NCBI GenBank assembly: GCA_947168325.1
Contig: CAMVLN010000001.1
Span: 1 to 49,520, forward strand
Origin: an uncultured Elusimicrobia bacterium
Lineage (GTDB): Bacteria; Elusimicrobiota; Endomicrobiia; Endomicrobiales; Endomicrobiaceae
Direction of reading: 5' to 3'
DNA: 49,520 bases
The position numbers and the translations under genes were made by a program. Shown piece by piece: positions 8,562 to 16,819 of this stretch; positions within the stretch are counted from its first letter, which is position 1; each line of letters starts with the position of its first letter. Under the pieces are notes generated by a model, which saw only the letters and a program-made list of their open reading frames with translations, ran no database searches and was not told where the DNA came from.

Positions 8562-8951
8562 TTATTTTTCATATTCCATAACTGTATTGATTAGTTGGCA
8601 AAAAGTATTTCCACCCTCTTCATAGGTTGAAAGAGTTCCTCTTACTGTAATTTTTGTATTTTCTTTAGGAAAATCTTTAGGATATGAATATTTTTTATCT
8701 GGAATAAAAGCCAATCCTTGCAAACAACAAGCTGTTTCATCTTGAATTATGCAAGCATGATATCGTTTATTCATATCTGAATCATAAAAACAGGAATATA
8801 TCCCTGAAAAAACAATTTCCTTACCAATATATTTTTTAAAATCTGATATTATATTGAATAAACTTGAATAAACCATAAGTTTTGACATTTTTGTTAAGTC
8901 TATAACATCAGATTCATTAAAATTTTGTTTACTATAGGATATAGTGAACAA
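8562..8951 (-). CDS. Small exported protein of zinc operon, N-terminus apparently frameshifted
   Basis: From the only conventional start in this frame (TTG at 8951) the product is 129 aa. It has an OB-fold-like pattern (KEIVFSGIYS, QDETACCLQGLAF, ENTKITVRGTL) that resembles small proteins encoded beside metal transporters in anaerobes; the function is unknown. The frame continues upstream through ISLFIFVLF, the hydrophobic part of a signal peptide, to a TAA just before 8972, with no ATG. An ATG at 8992, overlapping the znuC stop, begins MIEIFDKFLYLF in the other frame. Adding one T in the T-rich stretch around 8955-8965 would join the two into a perfect signal peptide. It may therefore be a one-base deletion, a sequencing error or slippage. 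Confidence 0.6.
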   Translation of the reverse strand: MFTISYSKQNFNESDVIDLTKMSKLMVYSSLFNIISDFKKYIGKEIVFSGIYSCFYDSDMNKRYHACIIQDETACCLQGLAFIPDKKYSYPKDFPKENTKITVRGTLSTYEEGGNTFCQLINTVMEYEK

Positions 8952-8984
8952 AACAAAAATAAATAAAGAAATTTATCAAATATC

Positions 8985-9695
8985 TCAATCATTATTATTG
9001 CCGTCACTATGTAGATATTTTCTCCCTTCTTCAGAGTCAATATATTCTTTTACAGTTCCGTAAAAATTTTCTTTTCCCAAATGAAGAATTTTTGTTGCAT
9101 ATTTTAATGCAACGAAAATATCGTGTGAAATCATAACAATAGTAATTCCTATATTATTTAATTTCAAAATTAGGTCATACATTTTTTCCGTTGCACTAGG
9201 ATCAAGTCCTGAAACAGGTTCATCAAGTAAAATCATTCTTTGTGTTGCACATAAAGCTCTAGCAAGAAGCACTCTTTGTTGTTGCCCACCTGAAAGTTCT
9301 CTATAACATTTATTTTCCAAATTTTCTATTTCAAGTTTTTTCATGTTATGAAAGGCAAGAGCTTTATCTCTTTTTGAATAAAAAAACTTTCTTTTTAATT
9401 TTGTTTGACAGCCTGATAAAACAATTTCTTTTACAGATGCAGGAAAATCTTTTTGAATAATACTTTGTTGCGGAAGATAACCTATTTCAGAAGGAATTAA
9501 ACCATCTGAATAAATTATATTACCCGATAAAACTGGCTGCAAGTGCAGGATAGTTCTCATAAGGGTAGTCTTTCCTGCACCATTTTTGCCTACAATACAC
9601 AAATAATCACCCTTATTTATTTCAAACCTTAAATTATTAATAAGCACATTATTTTTATAACCTAACGATAAATTGTTACATTTAATTTCTGCCAT
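8985..9695 (-). CDS. znuC: Zinc/manganese-type ABC transporter ATP-binding protein
   Basis: The ATPase of a metal ABC importer, 236 aa. Walker A is GKNGAGKTT (about residue 37), the Q-loop lies around YLPQQS, the signature is LSGGQQQR, Walker B is MILLDEP and the switch His is in ISHD. Sequence style and position directly after the zinc-binding lipoprotein identify it as ZnuC/AdcC-like; metal specificity is inferred from that neighbour. It starts 5 bases after znuA ends. No permease (ZnuB) gene follows, which is odd because the ATPase cannot work without one. Confidence 0.88.
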   Translation of the reverse strand: MAEIKCNNLSLGYKNNVLINNLRFEINKGDYLCIVGKNGAGKTTLMRTILHLQPVLSGNIIYSDGLIPSEIGYLPQQSIIQKDFPASVKEIVLSGCQTKLKRKFFYSKRDKALAFHNMKKLEIENLENKCYRELSGGQQQRVLLARALCATQRMILLDEPVSGLDPSATEKMYDLILKLNNIGITIVMISHDIFVALKYATKILHLGKENFYGTVKEYIDSEEGRKYLHSDGNNND

Positions 9696-9700
9696 AAATC

Positions 9701-10753
9701 TTATTTTAAAGATTGTGATAATACATCAATATTTTGTTCCATTATAGATATATATGAGATTCCTTTTTCAATATCTTGTGCCGTTATTGATTGCATTGAA
9801 TTTATAACAGCAATGTTTTGATTTTTTGATTTTGTATTTTGTATTATCGTTTGAGCAATTTTATGATTATTTCCTTCTATAGTTAAAATAGTATTAAGTT
9901 TAAGTTCATCTACTTTTTTAGCTAAAAAAATTATTGTTTCAAAAGAAGCTTCCGATTCTGCACTGCACCCTGCAAAAGCAGCAAAATATTTTAGACCATA
10001 ATCATCAACTAAATAACGAAACGGGAATCTATCTCCAAAAAGAATTGTTTTCATTGAAGAAGAATCTACGACATGTTTATACTTTAAATCTAAATCAGTT
10101 AATCTATCAATATAATCTTTTACATTATTTTTATAAGTATTGGCATTTGCACTATCTTTTATACAAATAACTTCTGCTATTTTTTTAACAAAAATTTTGG
10201 CATTTCTTAAAGATAACCAAACATGTTCATCATATTCTTTTACATCACTATCATGATTATGTTTATCACGATGCTTATTATGATAGTCTTTCGGTTCCTC
10301 TAGGTATTTATGTCCATGTTCATTATCATGTTCTTCTTCCTGCATACCTTCAACCGTTTCTTCTTCTTTTGCAAGTTTAAGTTCTTCTAACAAATTAAGA
10401 AGATTTATAACCGTTATATTTTTATTAACAGTTTTTTCTAACACTTCTTCTATCCATTCATCTGATTCTCCTCCAACATAAATAAAGATATCACTATTAG
10501 AAATTTTTATAATGTCATCCGCACTTGGTTGATAACTGTGTAAATCAGTTCCAGCATTATAAAGCATTGTAATATTAAAATTGGAAAATTTATCTCCTAT
10601 AATATTTTTTACCCAGTCATATTCTGGAAAAATTGTAGTTACGATACTAATTTTTTTACTATTTGTTTTTATGTTTGCAGGGTTATTGTTGCTACAAGAT
10701 ACAAAACTTACAAGTATTACCAAAAAAATAATACAATAAATAAAGTGTTTCAT
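9701..10753 (-). CDS. znuA: Zinc-binding lipoprotein of ABC importer
   Basis: Periplasmic solute-binding protein of the cluster A-I (ZnuA/TroA) family, 350 aa. A lipoprotein signal ends in VSFVSC with the lipid Cys at residue 20. Metal ligands fit the family: His in TDLHSYQPS, His in DEHVWLS, and an acidic ligand in the C-lobe (TIEGNNH). Between the lobes' first strands lies a long His/Asp/Glu-rich loop (about residues 135-175), the hallmark of zinc rather than manganese binders. The ribosome-binding site AAGGAGAT is very strong but lies in an inverted repeat that could hide it. The gene lies second in the operon, after the small Cys/His protein. Confidence 0.92.
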   Translation of the reverse strand: MKHFIYCIIFLVILVSFVSCSNNNPANIKTNSKKISIVTTIFPEYDWVKNIIGDKFSNFNITMLYNAGTDLHSYQPSADDIIKISNSDIFIYVGGESDEWIEEVLEKTVNKNITVINLLNLLEELKLAKEEETVEGMQEEEHDNEHGHKYLEEPKDYHNKHRDKHNHDSDVKEYDEHVWLSLRNAKIFVKKIAEVICIKDSANANTYKNNVKDYIDRLTDLDLKYKHVVDSSSMKTILFGDRFPFRYLVDDYGLKYFAAFAGCSAESEASFETIIFLAKKVDELKLNTILTIEGNNHKIAQTIIQNTKSKNQNIAVINSMQSITAQDIEKGISYISIMEQNIDVLSQSLK

Positions 10754-10760
10754 TTAATAT

Positions 10761-10866
10761 ATCTCCTTGAAGAAACTGTGCTTGTTCTTATGAGAAAAAA
10801 TCTATTTTATCCGTGATAGTCATACGGATAATAACGGCAAAAACATGTTTTTTGTTTCAAGGAGAT
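10761..10866 (-). promoter_or_regulatory. Inverted repeat able to sequester the znuA ribosome-binding site
   Basis: In the mRNA, ATCTCCTTGAA (10866-10856), just after the stop of the upstream small gene, is perfectly complementary over 11 bases to TTCAAGGAGAT (10771-10761), which is the znuA Shine-Dalgarno. The 84 bases between contain a second perfect hairpin (TTATCCGT at 10807-10814 with ACGGATAA at 10824-10831). This nested structure could make znuA translation conditional. The pairing is seen in the sequence; regulation is inference. Confidence 0.55.
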
Positions 10867-11183
10867 TCAATTGATTAGACAAGTTTTTTGTATTGTTAAA
10901 GAATTGCTTAAAAGAAGAATAATTTTAGAAAACACATATATAGAAGATATGTGCAGTATTTCACAACACCAAGATACTATGTTTTGAGTCAAATCAGTTG
11001 ATTGAAAATTGTTGTTAACTATACTAACAACAGCACATATAGGACAGTTTTTTTCGCAACAATCATGATGAATTTCATGTGCTGATAAAAAAGAAAAAAC
11101 AAAAGACGATACTAAAATAAAAGCACTTATTATAATAGTAAATATTTTAGTTTTTACATCAAAAAAAATTGTTCTTTTATCAT
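10867..11183 (-). pseudogene. Small exported Cys/His-rich protein, frameshifted at a T8 tract
   Basis: The first gene of the zinc operon. Translation from the ATG at 11183 (AAGG about ten bases upstream) gives MIKEQFF and stops after nine codons. One extra T in the run of eight (11168-11161) would join it to a 97-codon frame with a clear signal peptide (TIIISAFILVSSFVFSFLSA) followed by AHEIHHDCCEKNCPICAVV, a dense metal-ligand motif, and a second hydrophobic half. Small exported HxxHHDC/CxxC proteins of this style occur beside zinc importers in anaerobes; the exact role is unknown. The rest of the frame is intact, so the break is recent, a sequencing error, or tolerated by slippage. Confidence 0.6.
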
Positions 11184-11224
11184 AAATTTATTACCTTATG
11201 GTTTTATAAATGAATGTTATCTGT

Positions 11225-11254
11225 ATTATACTTAAAATAAAATTGTTAAGTCAA
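11225..11254 (-). promoter_or_regulatory. Promoter of the zinc operon
   Basis: The minus strand reads TTGACT (11254-11249), an 18-base spacer and TATAAT (11230-11225), about 40 bases before the first ATG of the operon. A Zur-type palindrome was looked for around it and not recognised. Confidence 0.75.
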
Positions 11255-11468
11255 AAAACAAAACATAGTAAATAAACTCCATATGGTATACAAACAAGTA
11301 TCTTATAGAAATATATAGCTTATCTTTTTACATTCACTCATAGAAACATATATATACAACTGTACCTGCTTTTATTTATGTATATAAATTAGTTTTAAAT
11401 ATTACTTTTTTGCTCTTTTATGTATTTTCACCACTTAAGTCCCAACAAAAATTAACTACTGGTAATTT
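11255..11468. other. Intergenic stretch without a recognised gene
   Basis: AT-rich sequence between the zinc-operon promoter and the porin stop codon. A weak AT-only stem (AAAAATTA with TAATTTTT, about 11447-11470) overlaps the porin stop and might act as its terminator. Nothing else was seen. Confidence 0.4.
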
Positions 11469-12599
11469 TTAGAAACTTATATGCATTCTTATTGTTCCTA
11501 CATAAGCAGTGTTATCTTGCTGATTGTAGTAAGGGTTTTCTACAACTTGAAAATCTGGACTAATTGACAAGTAATCAGCAACTTTCCAATTATAATAAAG
11601 TTCTAAATGGTTTTCACTTTTTGCATTATTATTTATGTTATCTTTATATTCATTTGAAGGTATTATCTGCCCATAAGCTATTGCAACTACATCTTCATCT
11701 CCTATACCTTTTACTTTTGCCTGTAAACCTAAACTCCATGTATTTGAAGCATATATTTCATTATCAATATCTCCTCTGCTCCAACTATATCTTGCAAATG
11801 CACCTAAAATATCAGTAAATTGCTGGTCTAAACTTAAACCTAAACCATAATTTTTTTCATTGCCTTTTCCTGTCCCATCAAGTTTAATATTATCGTTTGT
11901 ATTTGCCCAACCATAAATTCTATAGTTCCCTTCTTTTTCATTTATAAAACCTGGTTTAAAATTTACTTGTAGAGATGTAAATCCATTTCTAGTTATATCT
12001 TTACAATCGCTTGCATCAACATATTGAACTGCAAAATCTACAATATCAGTTTCATAAGTTCCTTTTATGCCGAACGAATTATCTGAAAAATTTATATTTA
12101 CAGCATTTTTAAACACATTGCCTATAAATTGTTCTTTTTCATCATTTGCATAAGAATTATTATCTACAGCATCTGCTGGATTTATAATACCTACAGTAAC
12201 TACAAATTTATCTGTAAATTTATGGTTAAGCCATGCTTCTGTTACACTAACAACACCACTATCATTTGCACCAGCATTTATACCTGCAACAGAATTTAAA
12301 TAATAATTGATATTTCCTTTTCCTGTTTCTAAATGAATAAATGCAGTGTTATTGTTATCAAACTTTTTTTCAATAGTTAAATCTATACTATATTGACCGA
12401 TTGTGGGAGTTTTGTTTTTATCTAACATATTTCCTTCGTCATCTTCTGCTTTATTTGCATTTTGTAAATTTTGTAAATTTAATGTAACTCCTCCACCGAT
12501 TGTTAATCCCTTTAAAAAATTAGTTTCTGCTGCATAAATGGAACTTGCTAAATACATTGTTACTGCAAAGAACAACATACATTGTACTACTTTCTTCAT
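11469..12599 (-). CDS. OprB-like outer-membrane porin
   Basis: A 376-aa beta-barrel protein. Residues 1-23 are a cleavable signal peptide (ending SSIYAAE). The mature chain alternates amphipathic strands and loops, and ends in RMHISF with the terminal Phe needed for barrel assembly. The segments GIINPADAVDNNSYANDEKEQF (broken over two strands) and the YNWKVADYLSISPDFQ region match carbohydrate-selective porins of the OprB family. This shows the organism has an outer membrane. Substrate specificity cannot be told. It is a monocistronic gene in its own interval between the feo and znu operons, with a GGAGAAGAAG-type ribosome-binding site. Confidence 0.85.
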   Translation of the reverse strand: MKKVVQCMLFFAVTMYLASSIYAAETNFLKGLTIGGGVTLNLQNLQNANKAEDDEGNMLDKNKTPTIGQYSIDLTIEKKFDNNNTAFIHLETGKGNINYYLNSVAGINAGANDSGVVSVTEAWLNHKFTDKFVVTVGIINPADAVDNNSYANDEKEQFIGNVFKNAVNINFSDNSFGIKGTYETDIVDFAVQYVDASDCKDITRNGFTSLQVNFKPGFINEKEGNYRIYGWANTNDNIKLDGTGKGNEKNYGLGLSLDQQFTDILGAFARYSWSRGDIDNEIYASNTWSLGLQAKVKGIGDEDVVAIAYGQIIPSNEYKDNINNNAKSENHLELYYNWKVADYLSISPDFQVVENPYYNQQDNTAYVGTIRMHISF

Positions 12600-12631
12600 T
12601 TTTTCTTCTTCTCCTTTGTTATATTTTTAAA

Positions 12632-12817
12632 TTATTTTTTATTCTTATCTTTTCGCATAAGTAGTGTTATACAATTATTACTTTTAGAACAACTTTTACA
12701 GTTGTTGTCACATCCGCACCCACAACTACATTTTCCAATTTTTAGTTGATTATATATTTTTTTAAAAAGGACAACAACACAAAGCACTACTATTAATAAA
12801 ACTAACAATTTTTCCAT
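12632..12817 (-). CDS. FeoB-associated Cys-rich membrane protein
   Basis: A 61-aa protein with one N-terminal membrane helix (LLVLLIVVLCVVVLF) and a short cytoplasmic tail rich in cysteine (CSCGCGCDNNCKSC). This is the form of the small Cys-rich proteins found beside FeoB in anaerobes, thought to assist ferrous iron transport. The frame extends to 12856, but the ATG at 12817 is preceded by GGAGGT at ideal spacing and gives the usual MEKLL start. It lies about 80 bases after feoB and is the last gene of the feo operon. Confidence 0.85.
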   Translation of the reverse strand: MEKLLVLLIVVLCVVVLFKKIYNQLKIGKCSCGCGCDNNCKSCSKSNNCITLLMRKDKNKK

Positions 12818-12898
12818 GCTATTACCTCCAACTATTTCTTTTGAGGTATATACCAAAAATTTCTTTTTTCCCTTTTTTTTAAAGCTATATTTGTTATA

Positions 12899-15001
12899 CT
12901 AAAAACCTAGCAACTTGCCACCTTGATATACAATTAATGCTAACAAGTATCCTAAAACTGTTGTCCATACAAACAGTATTATCAACCATTTTAATCTTGA
13001 ACCAGTCTCTCTATAGAATACCGTTATTGCAACTATACAAGGAACATAAATTAAACAAAATATTAAAAATGCTACTGATTTTAAAGGACTCCAATCTTTA
13101 TCTAGAGCAATTTTATCTGCTAAAGAGTTAATTGCTTCCTCATTTTCAACATCCGTTTCACCCATAGAATAAATAATTCCTAAAGTACTTACTACAACTT
13201 CTTTTGCAGCAAGACCTGCAATTAAGGCAATACCCATTTTACCATCAAAACCTATAGGTTTTATTATAGGTTCAATCAAATGTCCTAATCTTCCGATATA
13301 GCTTTGGTCCATTTGAACTGCAGCAACTTTTTCTTCAGAAAATTCTCCCAAATTTTCCTCATCTATTTGTGGAAAATTCAACCCTGCCCAAATAATAACA
13401 GATACCAACAATATAATGGTCCCTGCTTTTTTAAGATACATCCAACCTCTTTCCCACATTTTAATTAAAAGACTTTTTAATGTAGGAACTCTATAAGGGG
13501 GAAGTTCCATAACAAAATATCCCGGTTCACTTTTAAATAAAGTTTTCTTGAATACCCATGCAGAAAATAGTGCTATAACTACACTTAATGCATAAAAAAC
13601 AAACATTGTGTTTGCTGCTTGTGTTGAACTTTTACTAAAAAATGCCGCTATAAATAGTGCAAATATGGGAAGTTTTGCACCACATATCATAAAAGGTGTA
13701 ACTAGTAGTGTAATAATTCTATCCTTAGGATTATCTATAGTTCTTGTAGACATCATTGCAGGAACAGCACAGCCATTAGTTGCAATAAGTAATGAAGCAA
13801 ACGATTTTCCGTGAAGGCCAAACTTTCTCATCACTCTATCCATAATAAATACTGCTCTTGCCATATATCCGGTATCTTCAAAAAAGGCAATAGCAAAAAA
13901 CATACATACAATTTGAGGGAAAAAACCTAAAACTCCACCTACCCCACCAATTATACCATCTACTATTAATGACTGGAAAATTCCATCAGGAATTATTCCT
14001 TTTGCTAAATTTGAAAGCCATTCAATACCAGCTTCAAAACAACTTACAATAGGTTCAGAAACTGTAAATGCAAACTGGAAAATAATATACATTACCAACA
14101 AGAATATAGGAACAGACCAAATTTTATTCAAAACAATTTTATCTATTGTTTCCGATAAATCTTTTTTTGCATCTTTTGTCTTTAATAAAACATCGTCAAC
14201 AACAATTTTTATCCAATCATAAATTTTATCTGCAAAAACAGCTTCAAGATTTTCATTATATAAATCAAATATTTTCTTGTTACTTTGTTCTACTTGTTCA
14301 ATTATTTTTGAATAATCTTTAGAATTTTTAATTTTTTCTAAAGCATAAGCTTCTTTTTTTATTAACTCTACAGATAAAAAGTTAATAGGATATTTTTTTA
14401 TAAGATTTAAATCTTTAGATATAACTTGGCAAATTGTATCTTTTTCTTTATTGATTTTGTCACCATAATCTATTGAAACTAGATTAATATTTTTTTTCTT
14501 ATTTAAAACATTTATCACTGTATTTAAAAGTTCAAAAGTTCCTTTATTTTTACTTGCAACTATAGGAACCGCAACTACATTATATTTTTCTTCTAACTTT
14601 TTATAATCTATCTTTTGTCCTTTATTTTCCAAAATATCAGTCATATTCATTGCAATTATAATTGGAATTTTTAGCTCTGATAATTGTGCATACAAATAAA
14701 GATTTCTTTCAAGATTTGAAGAATCTACAACATCTATTATAAGTTCAGGTTTTTCTTCAATTAAAACATTTCTTGCCACAACTTCATCTTCAGAACTTGC
14801 AGATAAACCATAAATACCGGGCAAATCTATAACTTGAAGTTCATAACCATCTTTTGTTATAACTGCTTCTTTCTTTTCTACAGTAACACCAGGATAATTT
14901 CCCACATGTTGCCTTAAACCTGTTATATTGTTAAACAAACTTGATTTTCCACAGTTTGGATTCCCTGCCAAACATATTTTTACTTTTTTTATGCTTTCCA
15001 C
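12899..15001 (-). CDS. feoB: Ferrous iron transporter B
   Basis: Inner-membrane Fe(II) transporter of 700 aa. The N-terminal GTPase domain has G1 GNPNCGKSS (residues 13-21), G2/G3 (VTVEKKEA, DLPGIYGLS) and NMTD as G4. A helical GDI domain follows (about 180-280). The membrane part (from about 290) includes two Gate motifs (around GFFPQIVCMFF and GCAVPAM). The start is a GTG whose Shine-Dalgarno GAGGTG is contained in the end of feoA; feoA ends 5 bases upstream, so translation is probably coupled. Iron control by a Fur or DtxR-type repressor is expected. Confidence 0.96.
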   Translation of the reverse strand: MESIKKVKICLAGNPNCGKSSLFNNITGLRQHVGNYPGVTVEKKEAVITKDGYELQVIDLPGIYGLSASSEDEVVARNVLIEEKPELIIDVVDSSNLERNLYLYAQLSELKIPIIIAMNMTDILENKGQKIDYKKLEEKYNVVAVPIVASKNKGTFELLNTVINVLNKKKNINLVSIDYGDKINKEKDTICQVISKDLNLIKKYPINFLSVELIKKEAYALEKIKNSKDYSKIIEQVEQSNKKIFDLYNENLEAVFADKIYDWIKIVVDDVLLKTKDAKKDLSETIDKIVLNKIWSVPIFLLVMYIIFQFAFTVSEPIVSCFEAGIEWLSNLAKGIIPDGIFQSLIVDGIIGGVGGVLGFFPQIVCMFFAIAFFEDTGYMARAVFIMDRVMRKFGLHGKSFASLLIATNGCAVPAMMSTRTIDNPKDRIITLLVTPFMICGAKLPIFALFIAAFFSKSSTQAANTMFVFYALSVVIALFSAWVFKKTLFKSEPGYFVMELPPYRVPTLKSLLIKMWERGWMYLKKAGTIILLVSVIIWAGLNFPQIDEENLGEFSEEKVAAVQMDQSYIGRLGHLIEPIIKPIGFDGKMGIALIAGLAAKEVVVSTLGIIYSMGETDVENEEAINSLADKIALDKDWSPLKSVAFLIFCLIYVPCIVAITVFYRETGSRLKWLIILFVWTTVLGYLLALIVYQGGKLLGF

Positions 15002-15006
15002 TTCAT

Positions 15007-15231
15007 TTACACCTCTTTTACTAAAATTTTGGCTGCACTGTTGGTATCAAGTGCTATTTTTCCACCTTTTAACAAAACTGTTACAAAACCTGATTTTATA
15101 TCTCTTAAAATTTTTAATCTTTCTCCTGGCACAAAACCTAAATCTATTAACTTTTTTCTTTCGTCTATAGCTACATTATCAAAAGCCAAAAATCTTAAAA
15201 GTGTATTTTCTTTTCCATTTAATAATGTCAT
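15007..15231 (-). CDS. feoA: FeoA domain protein (second copy, next to feoB)
   Basis: A 74-aa SH3-like FeoA protein that associates with FeoB. It contains FVPGERLKILRDIKSGFVTVLLKGGKIALD, read as successive beta strands, in line with the family. It starts two bases after the end of the preceding feoA and precedes feoB by five bases. Two separate FeoA proteins in one operon is a common arrangement in anaerobes; this copy is the more divergent of the two. Confidence 0.9.
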   Translation of the reverse strand: MTLLNGKENTLLRFLAFDNVAIDERKKLIDLGFVPGERLKILRDIKSGFVTVLLKGGKIALDTNSAAKILVKEV

Positions 15232-15233
15232 AA

Positions 15234-15464
15234 TTAATCCTCCACTACAATTTTAGAAGCTTCATCTTTTCTTAAACTTAAATTATAACCTCTTATTGTT
15301 ACTTCTATAGGATCGCCTAAAACAGATTTTTTTGTTACAACAACATCTACACCTTTTAAAATGCCCATAGAAAGTAATTTTTTTGTTAAAACAGAATCTG
15401 TTGCTGTTATCTTTTGAACTTTAGCAACATGATTTAATTTTAAATTGCTTAAAACCATCTCCAT
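15234..15464 (-). CDS. feoA: FeoA domain protein (first copy)
   Basis: A 76-aa FeoA family protein, first gene of the feo operon. Typical features are SMGILKGVDVVVTKKS and the closing DPIEVTIRGYNLSLRKDEA, the conserved RG.. .LR.. strand pair of FeoA. The ribosome-binding site is AGGAGAA before the ATG. The leader upstream contains a hairpin, two possible -10 elements and a TTAG-N6-CTAA palindrome. Confidence 0.93.
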   Translation of the reverse strand: MEMVLSNLKLNHVAKVQKITATDSVLTKKLLSMGILKGVDVVVTKKSVLGDPIEVTIRGYNLSLRKDEASKIVVED

Positions 15465-15493
15465 TTTTTTCTCCTATTATATTTTTAGTTTTT

Positions 15494-15517
15494 ATTATAA
15501 ATATTAGTTTTGCCTAA
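15494..15517 (-). promoter_or_regulatory. Possible operator and -10 element before feoA
   Basis: A TATAAT (minus strand, 15499-15494) is preceded directly by a TTAG-N6-CTAA palindrome (15504-15517). This resembles half of the DtxR/IdeR-type pattern. No good -35 element is present, so this is tentative. Confidence 0.3.
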
Positions 15518-15537
15518 CTTTAAAACTTAAAAATAAT

Positions 15538-15555
15538 AAAGCACTGAAGTGCTTT
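15538..15555 (-). terminator. Hairpin AAAGCAC/GTGCTTT
   Basis: A perfect 7-bp stem with a 4-base loop is followed on the minus strand by ATTATTTTT. It could end the LPS gene transcript. It also lies downstream of the candidate feo promoter at 15616-15644, so it could act as an attenuator of feoA. Confidence 0.5.
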
Positions 15556-15615
15556 GTTAATAAAACATAGTTAAACGAATAAATATTTTTTAGTTTCTTA
15601 TTTAAAAGTTAGTTA

Positions 15616-15644
15616 AATATAACATATTTTATAAAAAAAATCAA
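15616..15644 (-). promoter_or_regulatory. Candidate feo promoter
   Basis: The minus strand reads TTGATT (15644-15639), a 17-base spacer and TATATT (15621-15616). The transcript would have a leader of about 145 bases containing the hairpin at 15538-15555. Confidence 0.5.
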
Positions 15645-15745
15645 CACAATGCAGTTGTTAATAACAATATATATAATCTATAAAAAAAATAAAGAATTTG
15701 ATGTTTTTTGAGCTAAAATATATGAAAATATTACCAAAATATTTG

Positions 15746-16819
15746 TTACTGGTTAAGTTTTTTACTGACTTCACAAAAAACTTCATCAACCAAAACAAGT
15801 TTCATACAATCAACTTTTCTACAAGTTCTATTCCTGCAAGGTTGGCAAGAAACTTTCTTTTGAAATATTGTTGTAGTTTTTCCAAAAGGACCTGTTCTTT
15901 TTGCATCTGTAGGTCCAAGTATTGCAATTGCAGGAATTTTTAAAGCTGTTGCTATATGCATAGGTCCTGCTTCATTTGCAATAAACAAATTTGCAAGTTT
16001 AAATATTGCCATTAATTGTTTTAAAGTCAATTTTCCTGTTAGATTTGTTATTCTTTTGGTTTTAGATAAAGATATTATATCTTCATCTAACCCTTTTTCA
16101 CTAGCTCCACCTTCTTTGCCACCTATAAGAATAACATTAACATCAAAATTCTCGTTTATTAAATCTATAAGTTTTGCAAATTTTTCTTTTTGCCATCTTC
16201 TTGATATCCACCCTCCACCGGGATGGACTAAAACTATTTTTTTATCTAAACTTATTTTTTCTTTTTTTAATATTTCTTTAACTTCTAAAATATATTTTTC
16301 AGCTATATACAAATTATAATCTAAATTATTTATATCAACTGAACAACCAAGATATTTTGCAACTGCTAAATGTCTTTGTATACAATGTGTATCTACATTA
16401 TTTGGTTTAATTTCTTTTGAAAATAACCACGAAAATTCTCGCATACCATTAGTAGATGAAGAAGCAAGTTTATATTTTGCTCCTGCTAGTTTCACTATAA
16501 AAGCAGATTTAAAAAGACCATGAAAATCTATACTTAAATCAAATTTTTGAGCTCTTAATTTCTTATATAATTGTTTTAAATATGAAAAAGTGATATGGGT
16601 TCTATCAAAAACAATCAAATTATCAATTAAAGGATTTTCTCTTATAATTTCAGCACATCTTTCATCTGCTATCCAACTAATATGTGAATTTGGATATTCC
16701 TTCTTTATTGCTACAACTGCAGGTAAAGCAAATATTATATCTCCCATTCTACTTGGCTGAACTATTAAAATTTTTGGTTTATCGCTATTTTGTAAAAATT
16801 TTACTATATCATTTTCCAT
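15746..16819 (-). CDS. Glycosyltransferase family 9 (LPS heptosyltransferase-like)
   Basis: A 357-aa GT9 enzyme that adds a heptose or related sugar to the LPS inner core on the cytoplasmic face. The N-domain starts KILIVQPSRMGDIIFALPA. The C-domain has VHPGGGWISRRWQ and the donor-binding IANEAGPMHIA followed by AILGPTD. The Cys-rich tail (CQPCRNRTCRKVDC) is common in GT9 proteins. Its ATG overlaps the waaA stop in a TAATG junction, so the two are translationally coupled. It could be WaaF or WaaC-like; the exact acceptor is not assignable. Confidence 0.88.
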   Translation of the reverse strand: MENDIVKFLQNSDKPKILIVQPSRMGDIIFALPAVVAIKKEYPNSHISWIADERCAEIIRENPLIDNLIVFDRTHITFSYLKQLYKKLRAQKFDLSIDFHGLFKSAFIVKLAGAKYKLASSSTNGMREFSWLFSKEIKPNNVDTHCIQRHLAVAKYLGCSVDINNLDYNLYIAEKYILEVKEILKKEKISLDKKIVLVHPGGGWISRRWQKEKFAKLIDLINENFDVNVILIGGKEGGASEKGLDEDIISLSKTKRITNLTGKLTLKQLMAIFKLANLFIANEAGPMHIATALKIPAIAILGPTDAKRTGPFGKTTTIFQKKVSCQPCRNRTCRKVDCMKLVLVDEVFCEVSKKLNQ

